Positions 45,594 to 56,437 are shown, counted from the first letter of the stretch. The stretch is DNA of 64,000 nucleotides from an uncultured Desulfovibrionaceae bacterium (GCA_944324045.1 CALUUT010000006.1:1-64000), one strand, 5' to 3'. The notes: generated from the sequence alone by a model not told the origin. Translations and numbers: made by a program.

Positions 45594-47104
45594 TGAATTC
45601 CATAGCGATGTTGAAAGAAGAAGCGCGGGAAAAACGCGCGCGGGTATGCACACACTCCGGCAAAGTTGCGCCGGGAGATATTTTTGTTTCCATCCCTTCA
45701 GCCCGGAAAGAGACTTTTGACGAAGAAAGCGTCCGATATTGTCTGGATGCCCTGGAAAAAGGCGCTGGCTGGATTGTATGCGCGCCTTCAATTGCGGCAA
45801 GGCCGGAACTGCGCTCCGCGCTTTTGAAAAAAGGCGGGCGTTCCGCAGTGGCGGCCGTCGATTCGCCGGCAATTGCTCTTGGCGAATTGTGCTCCGCGCA
45901 GTTTGGAACGCAGACGTTGCCGTTTCCCCTGGTCGCCGTAACCGGAACCAACGGCAAGACGACGATAACCTATCTTCTTGAATATTTCTGGCGGGAACAG
46001 GGACTGCGTACCGGTGTGATGGGAACGATAAGTTATCGGTGGCCTGGCCATTGCGAGGATGCGCCGCTTACCACCCCGGACTGTCTTTGGCTGCATGAAA
46101 TGCTAAGCCGGATGCGCGAGGCGCGGGTTGACGCGGCGGTTATGGAATGTTCATCGCATGCCCTGGACCAGAATCGCGTGGCGGGCATTCCTTTTTCCGC
46201 GGCTTTGTTCACTAATCTGACGCAGGACCATCTTGATTACCACGGCGCCATGGAGGCGTATTACGCGGCCAAGGCAAAGCTCTTTTTCGAGCAGCCCCGA
46301 AAAGACAAAATTGCGGTGATCAATGCGGATGATCCATATGGACGCAAGCTTCTTGCGGCCATGGCAAACAAAGGAGAATGTCCTGTCGGGTATGGGCTTG
46401 ATCCTGCGAATGCGGTTCCCGGAACCCGGCATCTTTATGGAACTGTTCTTTCATGCTCAACCAGGGGGCTGCATCTTGAAATGCGCTATGAAGGACGGAC
46501 CTGGCAGATAGGTTCCCCGCTGGTGGGCGGCTTTAATGCCTTGAATCTCCTTGCTGTGCAGGCATATCTGCTGCAAAGCGGATTTACGTCGGAGCATATG
46601 GCGAGCCTTGAAGGCTTCCATGGCGTGCCCGGGCGTCTTGAGCGCGTGCGCAACGACAAGGGACTGGATGTCTTTGTGGATTATGCGCATACGCCGGACG
46701 CTTTGACAAAGACGCTGGCCGCTCTGCACGATGTGGGATTTTCGCGGGTTATCACGGTATTTGGCTGCGGCGGAAACCGGGACAGGACCAAACGTCCGAA
46801 AATGGCTCGAGCCGCGGCTGCATTGTCCGCGGTGGTCGTATTGACTTCGGACAATCCGCGAAAAGAAGACCCCTTGGCCATTATGGCGGATGCGCTGCCG
46901 GGGTTTGAGGATGCGCCTTCGGGAGTGGATATCCTGCAAGAGGCGGATCGCAAAAAGGCCATAGCGCTTGGCGTTTCGCTTATGCGTCCGGGGGATGCGT
47001 TGGTCGTTGCGGGAAAGGGGCATGAATCCTATCAGATTATCGGGGAAACAAAGTATCCGTTCAGTGATCAGGATACTCTGCGGGAGATTTTGTCGTGCCG
47101 ATGA
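45593..47104 (+). CDS. murE: UDP-MurNAc-tripeptide synthetase MurE, 503 aa
   Basis: Adds the third residue of the stem peptide. Mur ligase fold with VTGTNGKTTITYLLEYF (ATP loop), the carbamylated-Lys region YYAAKAKLF, and VDYAHTPDAL in the C-terminal domain. DNPR (420-423) is the motif that selects meso-diaminopimelate, so the wall is of the DAP type. Start at 45593 overlaps the ftsI stop (TGATG) with GGGGAG upstream; the frame is open earlier inside ftsI. Confidence 0.95.
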   Translation: MNSIAMLKEEAREKRARVCTHSGKVAPGDIFVSIPSARKETFDEESVRYCLDALEKGAGWIVCAPSIAARPELRSALLKKGGRSAVAAVDSPAIALGELCSAQFGTQTLPFPLVAVTGTNGKTTITYLLEYFWREQGLRTGVMGTISYRWPGHCEDAPLTTPDCLWLHEMLSRMREARVDAAVMECSSHALDQNRVAGIPFSAALFTNLTQDHLDYHGAMEAYYAAKAKLFFEQPRKDKIAVINADDPYGRKLLAAMANKGECPVGYGLDPANAVPGTRHLYGTVLSCSTRGLHLEMRYEGRTWQIGSPLVGGFNALNLLAVQAYLLQSGFTSEHMASLEGFHGVPGRLERVRNDKGLDVFVDYAHTPDALTKTLAALHDVGFSRVITVFGCGGNRDRTKRPKMARAAAALSAVVVLTSDNPRKEDPLAIMADALPGFEDAPSGVDILQEADRKKAIALGVSLMRPGDALVVAGKGHESYQIIGETKYPFSDQDTLREILSCR

Positions 47105-48540
47105 ACCTTATAGATGCGGCGGAGCTTATGCGGGCGCGGATCATACCGGAGGGCGTGGGAAACAGACTTGCCGTCAATGAGGTATGCATAGATTCGCGCA
47201 AGGTTCGCCCTGGATGTTTGTTTTTCTGCCTTGTAGGCGAGCGGGCCGACGGGCATGATTTTGCGCGCAGCGCCGCTTGCGCGGGCGCTTTAGCCATTGT
47301 GGCCCAGAGGGAGCTTTCAGAGGTTGCGCGGCCGGATGGGGTCAAGGTTCCTGTGCTTTTGGTCAAAGACACGGGCAAGGCGCTGGGAGCGTTGGCTCGC
47401 GGCTATCGCGACAGGACAAAAGCAAAGGTTGTGGGCGTCACCGGCACGGCCGGTAAAACAACGGTCAAGGAATGTCTGGCTCAGGTTTTGTCTAAAGTCG
47501 GGCCTACGTCCAAAAATTATCTGAATCACAATAATCAGATAGGGCTTCCCCTGTCCATACTGGCCGCTTCGGAGGATGATGCGTTCTGGGTCATGGAAGC
47601 CGGCATCAGCAAGCCCCACGATATGGATGAGCTGGGAGAAATTTTGCATCCGGATTTGGGCCTCATCCTTAATACAGGCCCTGGGCATACGGTCGGATTG
47701 GGCGACCTTGGAGTCGCGCATTACAAATCGCTGCTTCTTGCGCATCTGGCGGAAGGCGGCATCGGGCTCGTCAATGCCGATTATCCGGAACTGGTGCGCA
47801 ATGCCCGCAAGCATGGCTCCAACATCGTCATGTTTTCGGGAAAGGGCCGGGATGCGACGTATCGCGGCGGATATATCGGCGGCGTCGAAGTCAAGAGTTC
47901 TTCCAGCGGGGTCAGAGTGTCGGTGCGCAGTCGGTACCGGTTGTGGCTGGACGGGGAGCATCTGGAGGTCGAAGCGCCGTTGCACGGCGCGGCCGGGACG
48001 GAAAACGTCACGGCAATCGCCGCGGCCGCGCATATCCTTGGGCTTAGCAAGGCTCAGATAGCTGAAGGGCTTGCCAATGTCGTTTTGCCGCCGCAGCGTT
48101 TTGCGTGCAGCGTGCATGGGCCATGGACCATCATTGACGACAGTTACAACGCCAACCCCCTTTCATGCGGACGCACGCTTGAGGCGGCAAGAGGGGTTGC
48201 CGCCGGCCGGCCTTTGGCCCTGGTCATGGGTGAGATGGGCGAACTGGGCGAGGATGCCGAGAAAGCCCATCGCGCCTTGGGAGAATGCATGGCCGAGAGC
48301 CGCGCGGGGGTCATTTTCTGGAAGGGCGGATATGTGGAAGCGGTGCGCGAAGGCTTGAAAATCTCGAATTGGAAAGGCGTCCTATACCCTGTGGGGTCTG
48401 CTGAGGAGTTTCTGGCGTTTTTCCGGGAAAGCGGTTTGACGAGCGGAGTCATCCTGTTCAAGGGGTCGCGTTTCAACCATATGGAGGATATGGTCAGGGC
48501 TTTTTCTTCTCAGATGGATGGAGCGACGGATGCTCTATAA
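47095..48540 (+). CDS. murF: UDP-MurNAc-pentapeptide synthetase MurF, 481 aa
   Basis: Adds D-Ala-D-Ala to the stem peptide. Contains an N-terminal substrate domain ([24 protein letters not shown]), [18 protein letters not shown], the long central domain with [13 protein letters not shown], and [12 protein letters not shown] in the third domain. GTG at 47095 is preferred because GGGAG sits eight bases before it; an ATG two codons later is the alternative. It overlaps murE by ten bases. Confidence 0.95.
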   Translation: MPMNLIDAAELMRARIIPEGVGNRLAVNEVCIDSRKVRPGCLFFCLVGERADGHDFARSAACAGALAIVAQRELSEVARPDGVKVPVLLVKDTGKALGALARGYRDRTKAKVVGVTGTAGKTTVKECLAQVLSKVGPTSKNYLNHNNQIGLPLSILAASEDDAFWVMEAGISKPHDMDELGEILHPDLGLILNTGPGHTVGLGDLGVAHYKSLLLAHLAEGGIGLVNADYPELVRNARKHGSNIVMFSGKGRDATYRGGYIGGVEVKSSSSGVRVSVRSRYRLWLDGEHLEVEAPLHGAAGTENVTAIAAAAHILGLSKAQIAEGLANVVLPPQRFACSVHGPWTIIDDSYNANPLSCGRTLEAARGVAAGRPLALVMGEMGELGEDAEKAHRALGECMAESRAGVIFWKGGYVEAVREGLKISNWKGVLYPVGSAEEFLAFFRESGLTSGVILFKGSRFNHMEDMVRAFSSQMDGATDAL

Positions 48541-49606
48541 CCTGTTGTATCCGCTCAGTTCGGAATACACCGTATTCAATGTGTTCCGGTACATTACGTT
48601 TCGTTCTGTGTGGGCATTGCTTACGGCGCTTACCGTGTCCATTGTGGTCGGCCCCTATTTTATCACCTGGCTTAAGCGCATCAAGTTTGGCCAGTACATA
48701 CTTGAGGATGTGAAATGCCATCAGAAAAAAGCCGGAACGCCCACGATGGGCGGTCTTCTGATCGCCTTTTCACTGACGCTCAGCGTCCTTTTGTGGGCGG
48801 ATTTGCGCAGTCCCGCGTTGTGGATTACTCTTTTTGTTTTTCTTGGTTTTGGACTGGTGGGATTTTTAGATGATTATCTGAAGGTCAAACGGCACAACAA
48901 CAAGGGGCTCACTCCTCGCGCGAAATTTTTTGGTCAGGTGTTGGTTGCGGTTGCGGCGATGCTGCTGCTTATGCGTTTGCCCGCGTATTCAACATATTTG
49001 GCTTTGCCCTTTTTGAAGACGACGGGGCCTGATTTGGGATGGTTTTACATTCCATTGGCCATTATTGTTATGGTCGGCTCTTCTAATGGAGTCAATTTGA
49101 CGGACGGACTTGACGGACTGGCTATTGGTCCGACCGTAGTCGCAGGGATTTGTTTTGCGATTTTCATTTATGTCGCGGGAAACGTGCGGATAGCCGCCTA
49201 CCTGCAAATTCCTCATGTCCCCGGCATAGGCGAGGTCGCTGTGTTTTGCGGCGCGTTTGTCGGCGCGGGCCTTGGCTTTTTGTGGTACAACGCCTATCCG
49301 GCCCAGATGTTTATGGGCGATGTCGGCTCGTTGTCTCTGGGCGGAACGCTTGGGTTTCTCGCGGTGCTTTGCAAGCAGGAACTGATTCTTTTGATTGTGG
49401 GTGGGCTGTTTGTCGTGGAAACCCTTTCTGTGGTTTTGCAAGTGGGGTATTTCCGTTTTACAGGCGGCAAGCGCATTTTTCGTATGGCGCCGCTGCACCA
49501 TCATTTTGAATTGAAAGGCGTTCCGGAATCAAAGATTATTATTCGTTTTTGGATCATGTCCGTATTGCTTGGCCTGGCGGCGCTGTCCGTGCTGAAATTG
49601 CGCTGA
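48530..49606 (+). CDS. mraY: Phospho-MurNAc-pentapeptide transferase MraY, 358 aa
   Basis: Inner-membrane enzyme forming lipid I from UDP-MurNAc-pentapeptide and undecaprenyl phosphate. About ten hydrophobic helices; the catalytic loops [22 protein letters not shown] (Asp pair), [10 protein letters not shown] and [10 protein letters not shown] are all intact. Start 48530 is preceded by TGGAG and lies inside the end of murF; an ATG four codons earlier is possible. A 106-base gap with a tiny ORF separates it from murD. Confidence 0.96.
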   Translation: MLYNLLYPLSSEYTVFNVFRYITFRSVWALLTALTVSIVVGPYFITWLKRIKFGQYILEDVKCHQKKAGTPTMGGLLIAFSLTLSVLLWADLRSPALWITLFVFLGFGLVGFLDDYLKVKRHNNKGLTPRAKFFGQVLVAVAAMLLLMRLPAYSTYLALPFLKTTGPDLGWFYIPLAIIVMVGSSNGVNLTDGLDGLAIGPTVVAGICFAIFIYVAGNVRIAAYLQIPHVPGIGEVAVFCGAFVGAGLGFLWYNAYPAQMFMGDVGSLSLGGTLGFLAVLCKQELILLIVGGLFVVETLSVVLQVGYFRFTGGKRIFRMAPLHHHFELKGVPESKIIIRFWIMSVLLGLAALSVLKLR

Positions 49607-49647
49607 CGGCAAAAAGACGTCTTTGGGGCCGGATATGGAGACAGACG

Positions 49648-49716
49648 GTGTTTGAATTGGCGAGGAGCGTTTTTAAAGCGAAACGCTTTGCAGACAAGGA
49701 CGGGGTAAGGGTATGA
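49648..49716 (+). CDS. Candidate 22-codon ORF coupled to murD
   Basis: GTG at 49648, seven bases after GGAG, opens a 22-codon frame (VFELARSVFKAKRFADKDG...) whose TGA overlaps the murD ATG. It is out of frame with murD, so it may serve to carry ribosomes to the weak murD start. A hairpin AAAGCG-AAA-CGCTTT (49675-49689) lies within it. No homologue is recognised. Confidence 0.25.
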   Translation: MFELARSVFKAKRFADKDGVRV

Positions 49717-51029
49717 CAAGTAAGGATGCGCCTCATTTTGGGCCGAAAGACGCCGTCGTCGTTGTCGGCGCGGGGCGTTCGGGCCGCGCCGCCGCGCGTT
49801 TGCTGTCGCGGTGCGGGGCGAGCGTGCGGCTTGTCGACCAGCGCGAGCCGGAGGCGCGCGTGCGCGATGCCGTCATACAGGAAGCCGGGAAATATGGTTG
49901 GACGCTTTTTTGGGGAGAGCACAAGCAGGAGCATTTTGACGGCGCAAGCGGCGTGGTCGTCAGTCCGGGAGTGCCGCTGAAGCGGATTGAGCAATATGCG
50001 TCTGCGGCGCGGGCGTTTGTAACCGGAGAACTGGAGCTTGCCGCGGCCTGGGTCGCCGAGCCGATTCTTGCCGTTACCGGAACCAGTGGAAAGACGACTA
50101 CTGTCAGCGTGGCGGCGGCCATGCTTGAAGCTGCGGGAAAGAGGGTTTTTCTTGGCGGAAATATAGGGACGCCGCTTTCGGAATATGTGCTTGCCCGGGA
50201 TGCGGGAGAATGTTCTCCGGCGGATGTGATTGTTTTGGAAACCTCCAGTTTTCAGCTGCAGACATGCCTTGCGTTTCACCCTCAGGTGGCCATGCTGCTT
50301 AATTTGTCGCCCAATCATCTTGATCACCATGAAAATATGGAAGAATACACGGCCGCCAAGTTTCGCATATTCGCCCGTCAAACTTCCGGCGACATTGCTG
50401 TTTTTCCCGAATGTCTGCGGGAAGAGGCGCAAAAGCGCGGCGTGAAAAGCGCGTTGCGGTTTTATGCGGACAGAGGGCGGTTTACGGATTTGAAACTTTT
50501 GGGGCGACACAACCGGCTGAATGTCGAGGCCGCATGGCAGGCCGTTGAGCCGTTTGGGGTCACGCTGGAGCAGGCGCGCAAGGCGGCCGCCTCGTTCGAG
50601 CCTTTGCCCAACAGGCTGGAACGGGTCGCGGAAAAAAAAGGCGTTCTTTTTGTTAATGATTCCAAATGCACCACGGTTGAAGCGTTGCGTGTCGCATTGG
50701 AGAGTCTGATAGACGCGGGGCGTCCCATACTTTTGCTGGCCGGCGGCAAATTCAAGGGCGGCGATTTGTCCGTCTTGCGGCCCCTGCTCGTCAAAGGGAC
50801 ACGCGCGGTCGCGCTGTACGGGGGATGCCGCGAGGCGTTTGAGAAGGGATTTGCCGAAACTGTGCCGGTCTCCTGGGATGTGGACATGGATGCCGCTTTG
50901 CGACGGGCCTTGAATATGGCGCATCCTGGGGATGTGGTTCTTTTGGCGCCGGCGGCGGCGAGTTTTGATCAGTATAAAAATTATGAAGAACGCGGCGAAC
51001 ATTTTCGCGATCTTGTGAGGCGGCTTTGA
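49713..51029 (+). CDS. murD: UDP-MurNAc-alanine D-glutamate ligase MurD, 438 aa
   Basis: Adds D-Glu to UDP-MurNAc-L-Ala. An N-terminal Rossmann-like domain (VVVVGAGRSGRAAARLLSR), VTGTSGKTTTVSVAAAML (ATP loop), LETSSFQLQTC, LNLSPNHLDHHENMEEYTAAKFRIF and the C-terminal VNDSKCTTVEALRVAL and LAGGKFKGGD identify it. The start has only AAGG at close range. The stop overlaps the ftsW start. Confidence 0.96.
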   Translation: MTSKDAPHFGPKDAVVVVGAGRSGRAAARLLSRCGASVRLVDQREPEARVRDAVIQEAGKYGWTLFWGEHKQEHFDGASGVVVSPGVPLKRIEQYASAARAFVTGELELAAAWVAEPILAVTGTSGKTTTVSVAAAMLEAAGKRVFLGGNIGTPLSEYVLARDAGECSPADVIVLETSSFQLQTCLAFHPQVAMLLNLSPNHLDHHENMEEYTAAKFRIFARQTSGDIAVFPECLREEAQKRGVKSALRFYADRGRFTDLKLLGRHNRLNVEAAWQAVEPFGVTLEQARKAAASFEPLPNRLERVAEKKGVLFVNDSKCTTVEALRVALESLIDAGRPILLLAGGKFKGGDLSVLRPLLVKGTRAVALYGGCREAFEKGFAETVPVSWDVDMDAALRRALNMAHPGDVVLLAPAAASFDQYKNYEERGEHFRDLVRRL

Positions 51030-52168
51030 TGATTGCGGCGCATGAAAAGAAAACAGCGTCGGCCGCGGGGCCGCGATATGACTGGTGGCTGCTTGGCCTT
51101 GCGCTGCTTTTGGTGGCCTTTGGCTTGATCATGGTCCTTTCGGCCAGCGGCGTTATGGCTGAACGGTTTAATGGAGACAAGTACTTTTTTTTGAAAAAGC
51201 AGTTGGCGTTCGCCGTACTGGGCATGATCGCCATGGGCATTTCGGCGATACTTCCCCGGCATTTTGTGGATAAACTTCCATATCCGCTTTTGCTTTTGAC
51301 GTTTGCGCTTTTGCTTTTGACGTTGTTGATAGGGCCGAACATAAACGGGGCGCGGCGGTGGATTAATCTCGGCGTTATTTCGTTGCAGCCTATGGAATTG
51401 GCGAAGCTCTCCCTGGTGCTGTATCTCGCCTACTTCATGGCCACCAAACAGGCCATTATCAAGACCTTTGACCGCGGCGTCATTCCGCCTTTCATGGTGA
51501 CCGGAATACTGGTCGTGCTTTTGTTGCTTCAGCCGGACTTTGGCGGGGCCGCTGTTTTGTGCATGCTGCTGTTTTTTATGTGCCTGGTCGGCGGCACGCG
51601 ATTTTTGTACCTGTTTTTTTCCGCGCTTATCGCCAGCGGCGCGGCGTATCTTCTGGTCGTGCGGTCGCCCTATCGCTTCAAGCGTCTGACGGCGTTTCTT
51701 GACCCGTTTAAGGATGCGCAGGATACGGGATATCAGCTTGTGCAGTCTTTGTATGCAATGGGTTCCGGAAAAATCACGGGGCTTGGCCTTGGAGCCGGAA
51801 GGCAGAAACTTTTTTACCTTCCTGAAGCGCACAACGATTTTATCATGGCCGTTGTGGGCGAAGAGCTGGGATTTATCGGAATGTCCTTCTTTTTCCTGGT
51901 CATGGGGCTCTTTCTCTGGCGCGCGTTCGTCATTGCCTTTAAACAGGAGTCGCTAAGGGACAGACTGACTGTTTTTGGACTCGCGTTGGTCATAGGCATG
52001 GGCGCGGTGCTCAATCTGGCGGTGGTCATGGGCGTCGCTCCGCCCAAAGGCGTCGCCATGCCGTTTATGAGTTACGGCGGTTCCAGTCTGCTTTGCACCA
52101 TGGTTTGCGTGGGACTTATCCTGAATTATTCCCGCTCGGTTGTTTCAAGCCGGAGGAAGAACGGATAA
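51029..52168 (+). CDS. ftsW: Septal peptidoglycan polymerase FtsW, 379 aa
   Basis: SEDS-family glycosyltransferase that polymerises lipid II at the septum with FtsI. About ten transmembrane helices; GLIMVLSASGVMAERFNGDKYFF, WINLGVISLQPMELAKL (the SEDS core with conserved Glu), LLLQPDFGGA (Asp), and MPFMSYGGSSL are typical. Start 51029 overlaps the murD stop by one base with TGAGG eight bases upstream; a TTG immediately before it is the alternative. The stop overlaps the murG start by one base. Confidence 0.95.
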   Translation: MIAAHEKKTASAAGPRYDWWLLGLALLLVAFGLIMVLSASGVMAERFNGDKYFFLKKQLAFAVLGMIAMGISAILPRHFVDKLPYPLLLLTFALLLLTLLIGPNINGARRWINLGVISLQPMELAKLSLVLYLAYFMATKQAIIKTFDRGVIPPFMVTGILVVLLLLQPDFGGAAVLCMLLFFMCLVGGTRFLYLFFSALIASGAAYLLVVRSPYRFKRLTAFLDPFKDAQDTGYQLVQSLYAMGSGKITGLGLGAGRQKLFYLPEAHNDFIMAVVGEELGFIGMSFFFLVMGLFLWRAFVIAFKQESLRDRLTVFGLALVIGMGAVLNLAVVMGVAPPKGVAMPFMSYGGSSLLCTMVCVGLILNYSRSVVSSRRKNG

Positions 52169-53265
52169 TGCGGGTCATTTTGACTACCGGCGGCACAGGC
52201 GGGCATGTTTTTCCGGCATTGGCCGTGGCTGAGGCGCTGAAGCGGCGTTTTCCCAAAGGGGAGATCATATTTGTCGGCGGGTGTTACGGACGGGAGCGCG
52301 AATGGGCTTCTTCCGCCGGACTTGAATTCAGGGGGCTTCCGGTGCGCGGCGTCATGGGACGGGGTTTTCGCGCTGTGGCGGCTCTTGGGGGCCTCGTGAA
52401 AGCGGTAGGCATGGCGCGGGGCATTATTCGGGATTTTAGGCCGGATGTGGTGGCTGGATTTGGCGGGTATGCCGCGTTCCCTTCCGTGGCGGCCGCCCGT
52501 ATGGCTGGAATACCTGTGGCCGTGCATGAACAGAACGCTGTTCCCGGACTTGCGAATCGCATTTTGGGGCGTATGGCTTGCAAAATCTGTCTGTCGATGC
52601 CTCATGCCGCGCGGGGATTTGATGTTCGAAAGACGGTTTTGACAGGAAATCCCGTGCGGAGCGCCATTGCGGCATTGGGGAGCATGGAGTGGAAAAAGAC
52701 ATTTTCGAAAAGACGGCTTCTTGTGCTGGGCGGAAGTCTGGGAGCGCGAAAGCTCAATAATGCGGTGGTCGCCATGCTGCCTGCTTTGGCGGAAGCGAAT
52801 GTGTCCATATGGCATCAGACCGGTCCTGCGGATTTTGAAAGAGTGCGCGCGGAATATGCCGGTGCGGGCATGCCTGGGGAACAGGTCAGGGTCGAGCCTT
52901 TCATCAGCGACATGGCGCGCGCGTATGCCTGGGCGGATTTGGCCTTATGCCGCGCCGGAGCGACGACCATCGCCGAATTGACGCTCGCGGGAGTGCCGGC
53001 GTTTTTTGTCCCGTTTCCCTTTGCCACGCACAACCATCAGGTGTTTAATGCGCGTGAGCTTGTGGATAAGGGCGCGGCGTTCATGATTGAGGAACGCGAG
53101 CTTGACGGAATGAAGCCGGATGAATTTGCGCAAAAACTGTTTGCGCTTTTGGATAATCCGGCCATGCTTGCGCACATGGCCTGCGCCAGCCGCGCCTTGG
53201 CGAAACCCGCGGCCGCGGACGACATGGTTTCGGTGCTTGTTTCCTTATGCAGGGGTGTTTTTTGA
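52168..53265 (+). CDS. murG: Lipid II synthase MurG, 365 aa
   Basis: Membrane-associated GlcNAc transferase converting lipid I to lipid II. The glycine-rich loop VILTTGGTGGHVFPALAVAE, VVAGFGGYAAFPSVAAARM, HEQNAVPGLANR, LVLGGSLGARKLN, and CRAGATTIAELTLAGVPAFFVPFPFATHNHQ-like acceptor/donor motifs are all present (each seen separately). GGAGGA precedes the ATG, which overlaps the ftsW stop by one base. Confidence 0.96.
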   Translation: MRVILTTGGTGGHVFPALAVAEALKRRFPKGEIIFVGGCYGREREWASSAGLEFRGLPVRGVMGRGFRAVAALGGLVKAVGMARGIIRDFRPDVVAGFGGYAAFPSVAAARMAGIPVAVHEQNAVPGLANRILGRMACKICLSMPHAARGFDVRKTVLTGNPVRSAIAALGSMEWKKTFSKRRLLVLGGSLGARKLNNAVVAMLPALAEANVSIWHQTGPADFERVRAEYAGAGMPGEQVRVEPFISDMARAYAWADLALCRAGATTIAELTLAGVPAFFVPFPFATHNHQVFNARELVDKGAAFMIEERELDGMKPDEFAQKLFALLDNPAMLAHMACASRALAKPAAADDMVSVLVSLCRGVF

Positions 53266-54633
53266 ATGCGTGACAAGGTGAAAAGAATACATATGGTCGG
53301 CATCGGCGGCTCCGGCATGTGCGGAATCGCTGAAGTGCTTCTTAACCTGCATTATACGGTCAGCGGCTCGGATATTTCCGATTCTCCGACTGTGCGGCGT
53401 CTGCGCGGACTGGGCGCGGAAATCCATATTGGCCACAGCGCGGAAAATTTGCAGGATGCGCAGGTTTTGGTCAAATCGTCGGCGGTGAGGGATGACAACC
53501 CTGAAATCGCGGCCGCCGCGTTGCGGAATATCCCCATTATCCCGCGCGCGGAAATGCTGGCGGAATTGATGCGCTTGAAAACAGGCATCGCCGTGGCCGG
53601 CACGCATGGCAAAACAACCACGACCTCGTTGACCGCAACTATTTTTGATGAGGCCGGTCTTGATCCGACAGTCATCATCGGCGGCCGTCTAAACGCCTAT
53701 GGCGCCAACGCCCGTATGGGTGCGGGCAATTACCTTGTGGCGGAAGCCGATGAATCCGACGGGTCGTTCCTGTGCCTTTTTTCCATTATAAATGTGGTGA
53801 CCAATGTGGATATGGATCATCTGGATCATTATCCGGACCGCGAATCCATAGAAAATGCCTTTGCCGCCTTTATGAATAAGGTTCCGTTTTACGGGTGCAA
53901 TATTGTTTGCGGCGATGATCCCGGCGTGCGGCGCGTGTTGCCGCGCGTGAACCGTCCGGTCGTGACGTACGGCTTTGGCGAGAACAACGTCATTCGCGCG
54001 GTCAATGTGCAATGTACTGAAGAGAGCCGTTTTGATGTGGAAGTGCGCGGCAAGAGAATCGGCCGGGTCGCGCTTGGGCAGCCGGGCAGGCATAATGTTT
54101 TAAATGCGCTTGCCGCCATGGGAGTTGCCCTGCAGACCGGGATTGCGCCGGAGCGGTGCATCGCGGGACTTTCGCATTTTAATGGCGTGGGAAGAAGGTT
54201 CGAGCGTAAGGGCGAGCGCGATGGAGTGCTTGTGGTGGATGATTACGGGCATCATCCGGCCGAAATCGCCGCAACCATAGCCACGGCAAGGCAATGTTAT
54301 CCGGACAGACGTCTTGTGGTCGCCTTTCAGCCGCATCGTTTTTCCCGAACCAAAGCTTTGTTTGGAGATTTTTGTCTGGCGTTCAAGGATGTGGACAAAC
54401 TTTTGCTCACAGAGATTTATCCGGCCTGCGAAGCGCCGATTCCGGGGGTTTCCGGACAAAGCCTGGCTCAGGGGATACGGCAGGTCACAAGCACCGACGT
54501 CACCTATTGTCCGACGTTTGACGATATTGTCGCGCTTCTTCCTGAAACGCTCAAGCCCGGCGATTTGTTCATCACCATGGGCGCCGGCACGATTTATACA
54601 GTGGGCGTCCGGTTTCTGGAGGGCGGGCAGTGA
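53266..54633 (+). CDS. murC: UDP-MurNAc-L-alanine ligase MurC, 455 aa
   Basis: Adds the first amino acid, L-Ala, to UDP-MurNAc. [58 protein letters not shown] (ATP loop and following helix), [22 protein letters not shown] and [14 protein letters not shown] are typical. It starts directly after the murG stop. Its stop overlaps the murB start by three bases. Confidence 0.96.
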   Translation: MRDKVKRIHMVGIGGSGMCGIAEVLLNLHYTVSGSDISDSPTVRRLRGLGAEIHIGHSAENLQDAQVLVKSSAVRDDNPEIAAAALRNIPIIPRAEMLAELMRLKTGIAVAGTHGKTTTTSLTATIFDEAGLDPTVIIGGRLNAYGANARMGAGNYLVAEADESDGSFLCLFSIINVVTNVDMDHLDHYPDRESIENAFAAFMNKVPFYGCNIVCGDDPGVRRVLPRVNRPVVTYGFGENNVIRAVNVQCTEESRFDVEVRGKRIGRVALGQPGRHNVLNALAAMGVALQTGIAPERCIAGLSHFNGVGRRFERKGERDGVLVVDDYGHHPAEIAATIATARQCYPDRRLVVAFQPHRFSRTKALFGDFCLAFKDVDKLLLTEIYPACEAPIPGVSGQSLAQGIRQVTSTDVTYCPTFDDIVALLPETLKPGDLFITMGAGTIYTVGVRFLEGGQ

Positions 54634-55556
54634 TCAGACCAGGGCCGCTGTTGCGCGAACGCACGACCATAGGGCTTGGCGGAAAAGCGCGCGCGGAGAT
54701 TACGCCCGAAAGAGAAGCCGATCTGGAGAAGATTCCGGGGATGCTGGCGGAACTGGGCGGCTCTGCATTGGTTTTGGGCGGCGGGAGCAATTATATTTTT
54801 GCGGACGGAGAATTGCCTTTGGTCGTCATTTCCCTTGGCCGGCAGGCTTTTGGATATAAGCCGCGTTATATGGGGACCGTACATTCTTCTGACGGCGAAA
54901 AGGTTTTGGTTCGTGTCGGCGGAGCGGCCAGAATGCCTGGAGTTTTGCGTGAGCTTGCGCGGATGAAGCTTTCCGGACTGGAGGGGCTTGCAGGCATACC
55001 GGGCACAGTGGGCGGGGCGTTGGCCATGAACGCGGGGTCATTTGGCTGCGAAACCCTGCAATGCGTGCACAGCGTCCGGATATTTTCGCCGGAACACGGT
55101 ATTGTGGATGTGGAGCGAAGCGCGTGCGAGCCGGTTTACAGACACTGTGAATTTATTGTCAAAGGGCGGAAAATGCCGTCATGGTTTCTGATTTTGGATG
55201 CGGTTCTGGCGCTTTCGCCTAATGCCGCGACCCCGGAAAAAACAATGCGCAGCGTGTTGGCGCGTAAAAACGCGACGCAGCCAGTGGCCGCTCAAAGCGC
55301 GGGATGCGTTTTTAAAAACCCCGCGCCTGGAGTAAGCGCCGGCAAATTGCTGGATGAGGCCGGATTTAAGGGAAAATCGCGCGGCGGGATATTTTTTTCC
55401 GAAAAACATGCTAATTTCCTTATTAACAGCGGCTGCGGCCGCAGTGAAGACGCCGTCCATTTGTTGATTGAAGCGCGGCGCGCGGTTGCGGCAAGAACAG
55501 GGCATGTTTTACAGCTTGAGGCGCGGTTGTGGCCGCCGGTAGCGGAACTTGAGTAA
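54630..55556 (+). CDS. murB: UDP-N-acetylenolpyruvoylglucosamine reductase MurB, 308 aa
   Basis: FAD- and NADPH-dependent reductase making UDP-MurNAc. [48 protein letters not shown] (FAD-binding) and the C-terminal [26 protein letters not shown] and [11 protein letters not shown] identify it. In SAGCVFKNP a Cys stands where E. coli MurB has the proton-donating Ser; several other bacteria share this. The start is GTG at 54630, overlapping murC, with GGAGGG upstream. Confidence 0.94.
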   Translation: MIRPGPLLRERTTIGLGGKARAEITPEREADLEKIPGMLAELGGSALVLGGGSNYIFADGELPLVVISLGRQAFGYKPRYMGTVHSSDGEKVLVRVGGAARMPGVLRELARMKLSGLEGLAGIPGTVGGALAMNAGSFGCETLQCVHSVRIFSPEHGIVDVERSACEPVYRHCEFIVKGRKMPSWFLILDAVLALSPNAATPEKTMRSVLARKNATQPVAAQSAGCVFKNPAPGVSAGKLLDEAGFKGKSRGGIFFSEKHANFLINSGCGRSEDAVHLLIEARRAVAARTGHVLQLEARLWPPVAELE

Positions 55557-55591
55557 ACGCGGCGCGGCTTTCCCGCGTCGGGCACGGGATC

Positions 55592-56437
55592 ATGGTTCAA
55601 GACAGATTTGCCAGAAATACGCGTCGGACGACGCGCGCATCCAATGCATACAACAGGCAGACGCGAAGAAGCGGAAATCGGGGAAGGTTTTTTGGCGCGC
55701 TTATCGTGCTGTTTTTAAAACTCATACTTGCGGCGGCGTTATTTGCGGGGGTTGGATATGGCCTTGTGTATTTGTATCGCATGGCCACTACATCGAATTA
55801 TTTTGTTATCAAGGATGTTGAAATATCGGGAAATGAGCGCCTTGAATATCATGACGTCATCAAGGAGGCCGGACTTGAGCCCGGATTAAACAGTCTGTCC
55901 GTATCCATTGACGATATTGAGATGCGCTTGAAAAAAAATCCCTGGATTAAAAAGGTGTCGGTCACGCGCAAGCTTCCGGATAGGGTGCAGATAGATATTG
56001 AGGAATATACGCCGAAACTTTGGGTGCTTGCTGATGGAAAAATGCAGTACGCCGATATCAATGGAAAGGTTATTGCGCCGGTTGAGCCTGTGCGATTTGT
56101 GTCCTTGCCTATTTTGGAGGTGGAAAAGGGAGTTGCCGGACCTGATGAGCCGATAGCGGACATTTTGCAGAAATTGAATGCCGCGGGGCTGCCGGTGCAA
56201 CTGGATGCCGCATCATGGATACATGTGGGCAAGACAAATGGAATTGAGATTTATTTTGAAAATACGAGATTACGACTGGGCGTCGGACTTGATGAATTGT
56301 CCGTTAATCTTGAACGACTGGCAAGAGTATTGCAGGATCTGAACAGACGAGGAGAGCTGGGGCTTGCGAGGGAGGCCGGAGCCTACGGACCGAATGTCTG
56401 GGTGCTGCTTAAAGAGCCGCTTTCAAACGACTCGTGA
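55592..56437 (+). CDS. ftsQ: Cell division protein FtsQ, 281 aa
   Basis: Bitopic divisome protein. A very basic cytoplasmic N-terminus (about 1-32), a transmembrane helix (about 34-57), then the POTRA domain (FVIKDVEISGNERLEYHDVIKEAGL, about 70-140) and a beta domain with NPWIKKVSVTRKLPDRVQIDIEEYTP-type segments (read in parts). Length is typical. It follows murB by 35 bases and precedes ftsA by 20. No ddl gene lies between murB and ftsQ. Confidence 0.93.
   Translation: MVQDRFARNTRRTTRASNAYNRQTRRSGNRGRFFGALIVLFLKLILAAALFAGVGYGLVYLYRMATTSNYFVIKDVEISGNERLEYHDVIKEAGLEPGLNSLSVSIDDIEMRLKKNPWIKKVSVTRKLPDRVQIDIEEYTPKLWVLADGKMQYADINGKVIAPVEPVRFVSLPILEVEKGVAGPDEPIADILQKLNAAGLPVQLDAASWIHVGKTNGIEIYFENTRLRLGVGLDELSVNLERLARVLQDLNRRGELGLAREAGAYGPNVWVLLKEPLSNDS

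Noticed and set aside
49554-51002. A 482-codon open frame antisense to murD
   Set aside because: Arg/His-rich product typical of antisense reading of GC-rich genes; murD on the other strand is complete.
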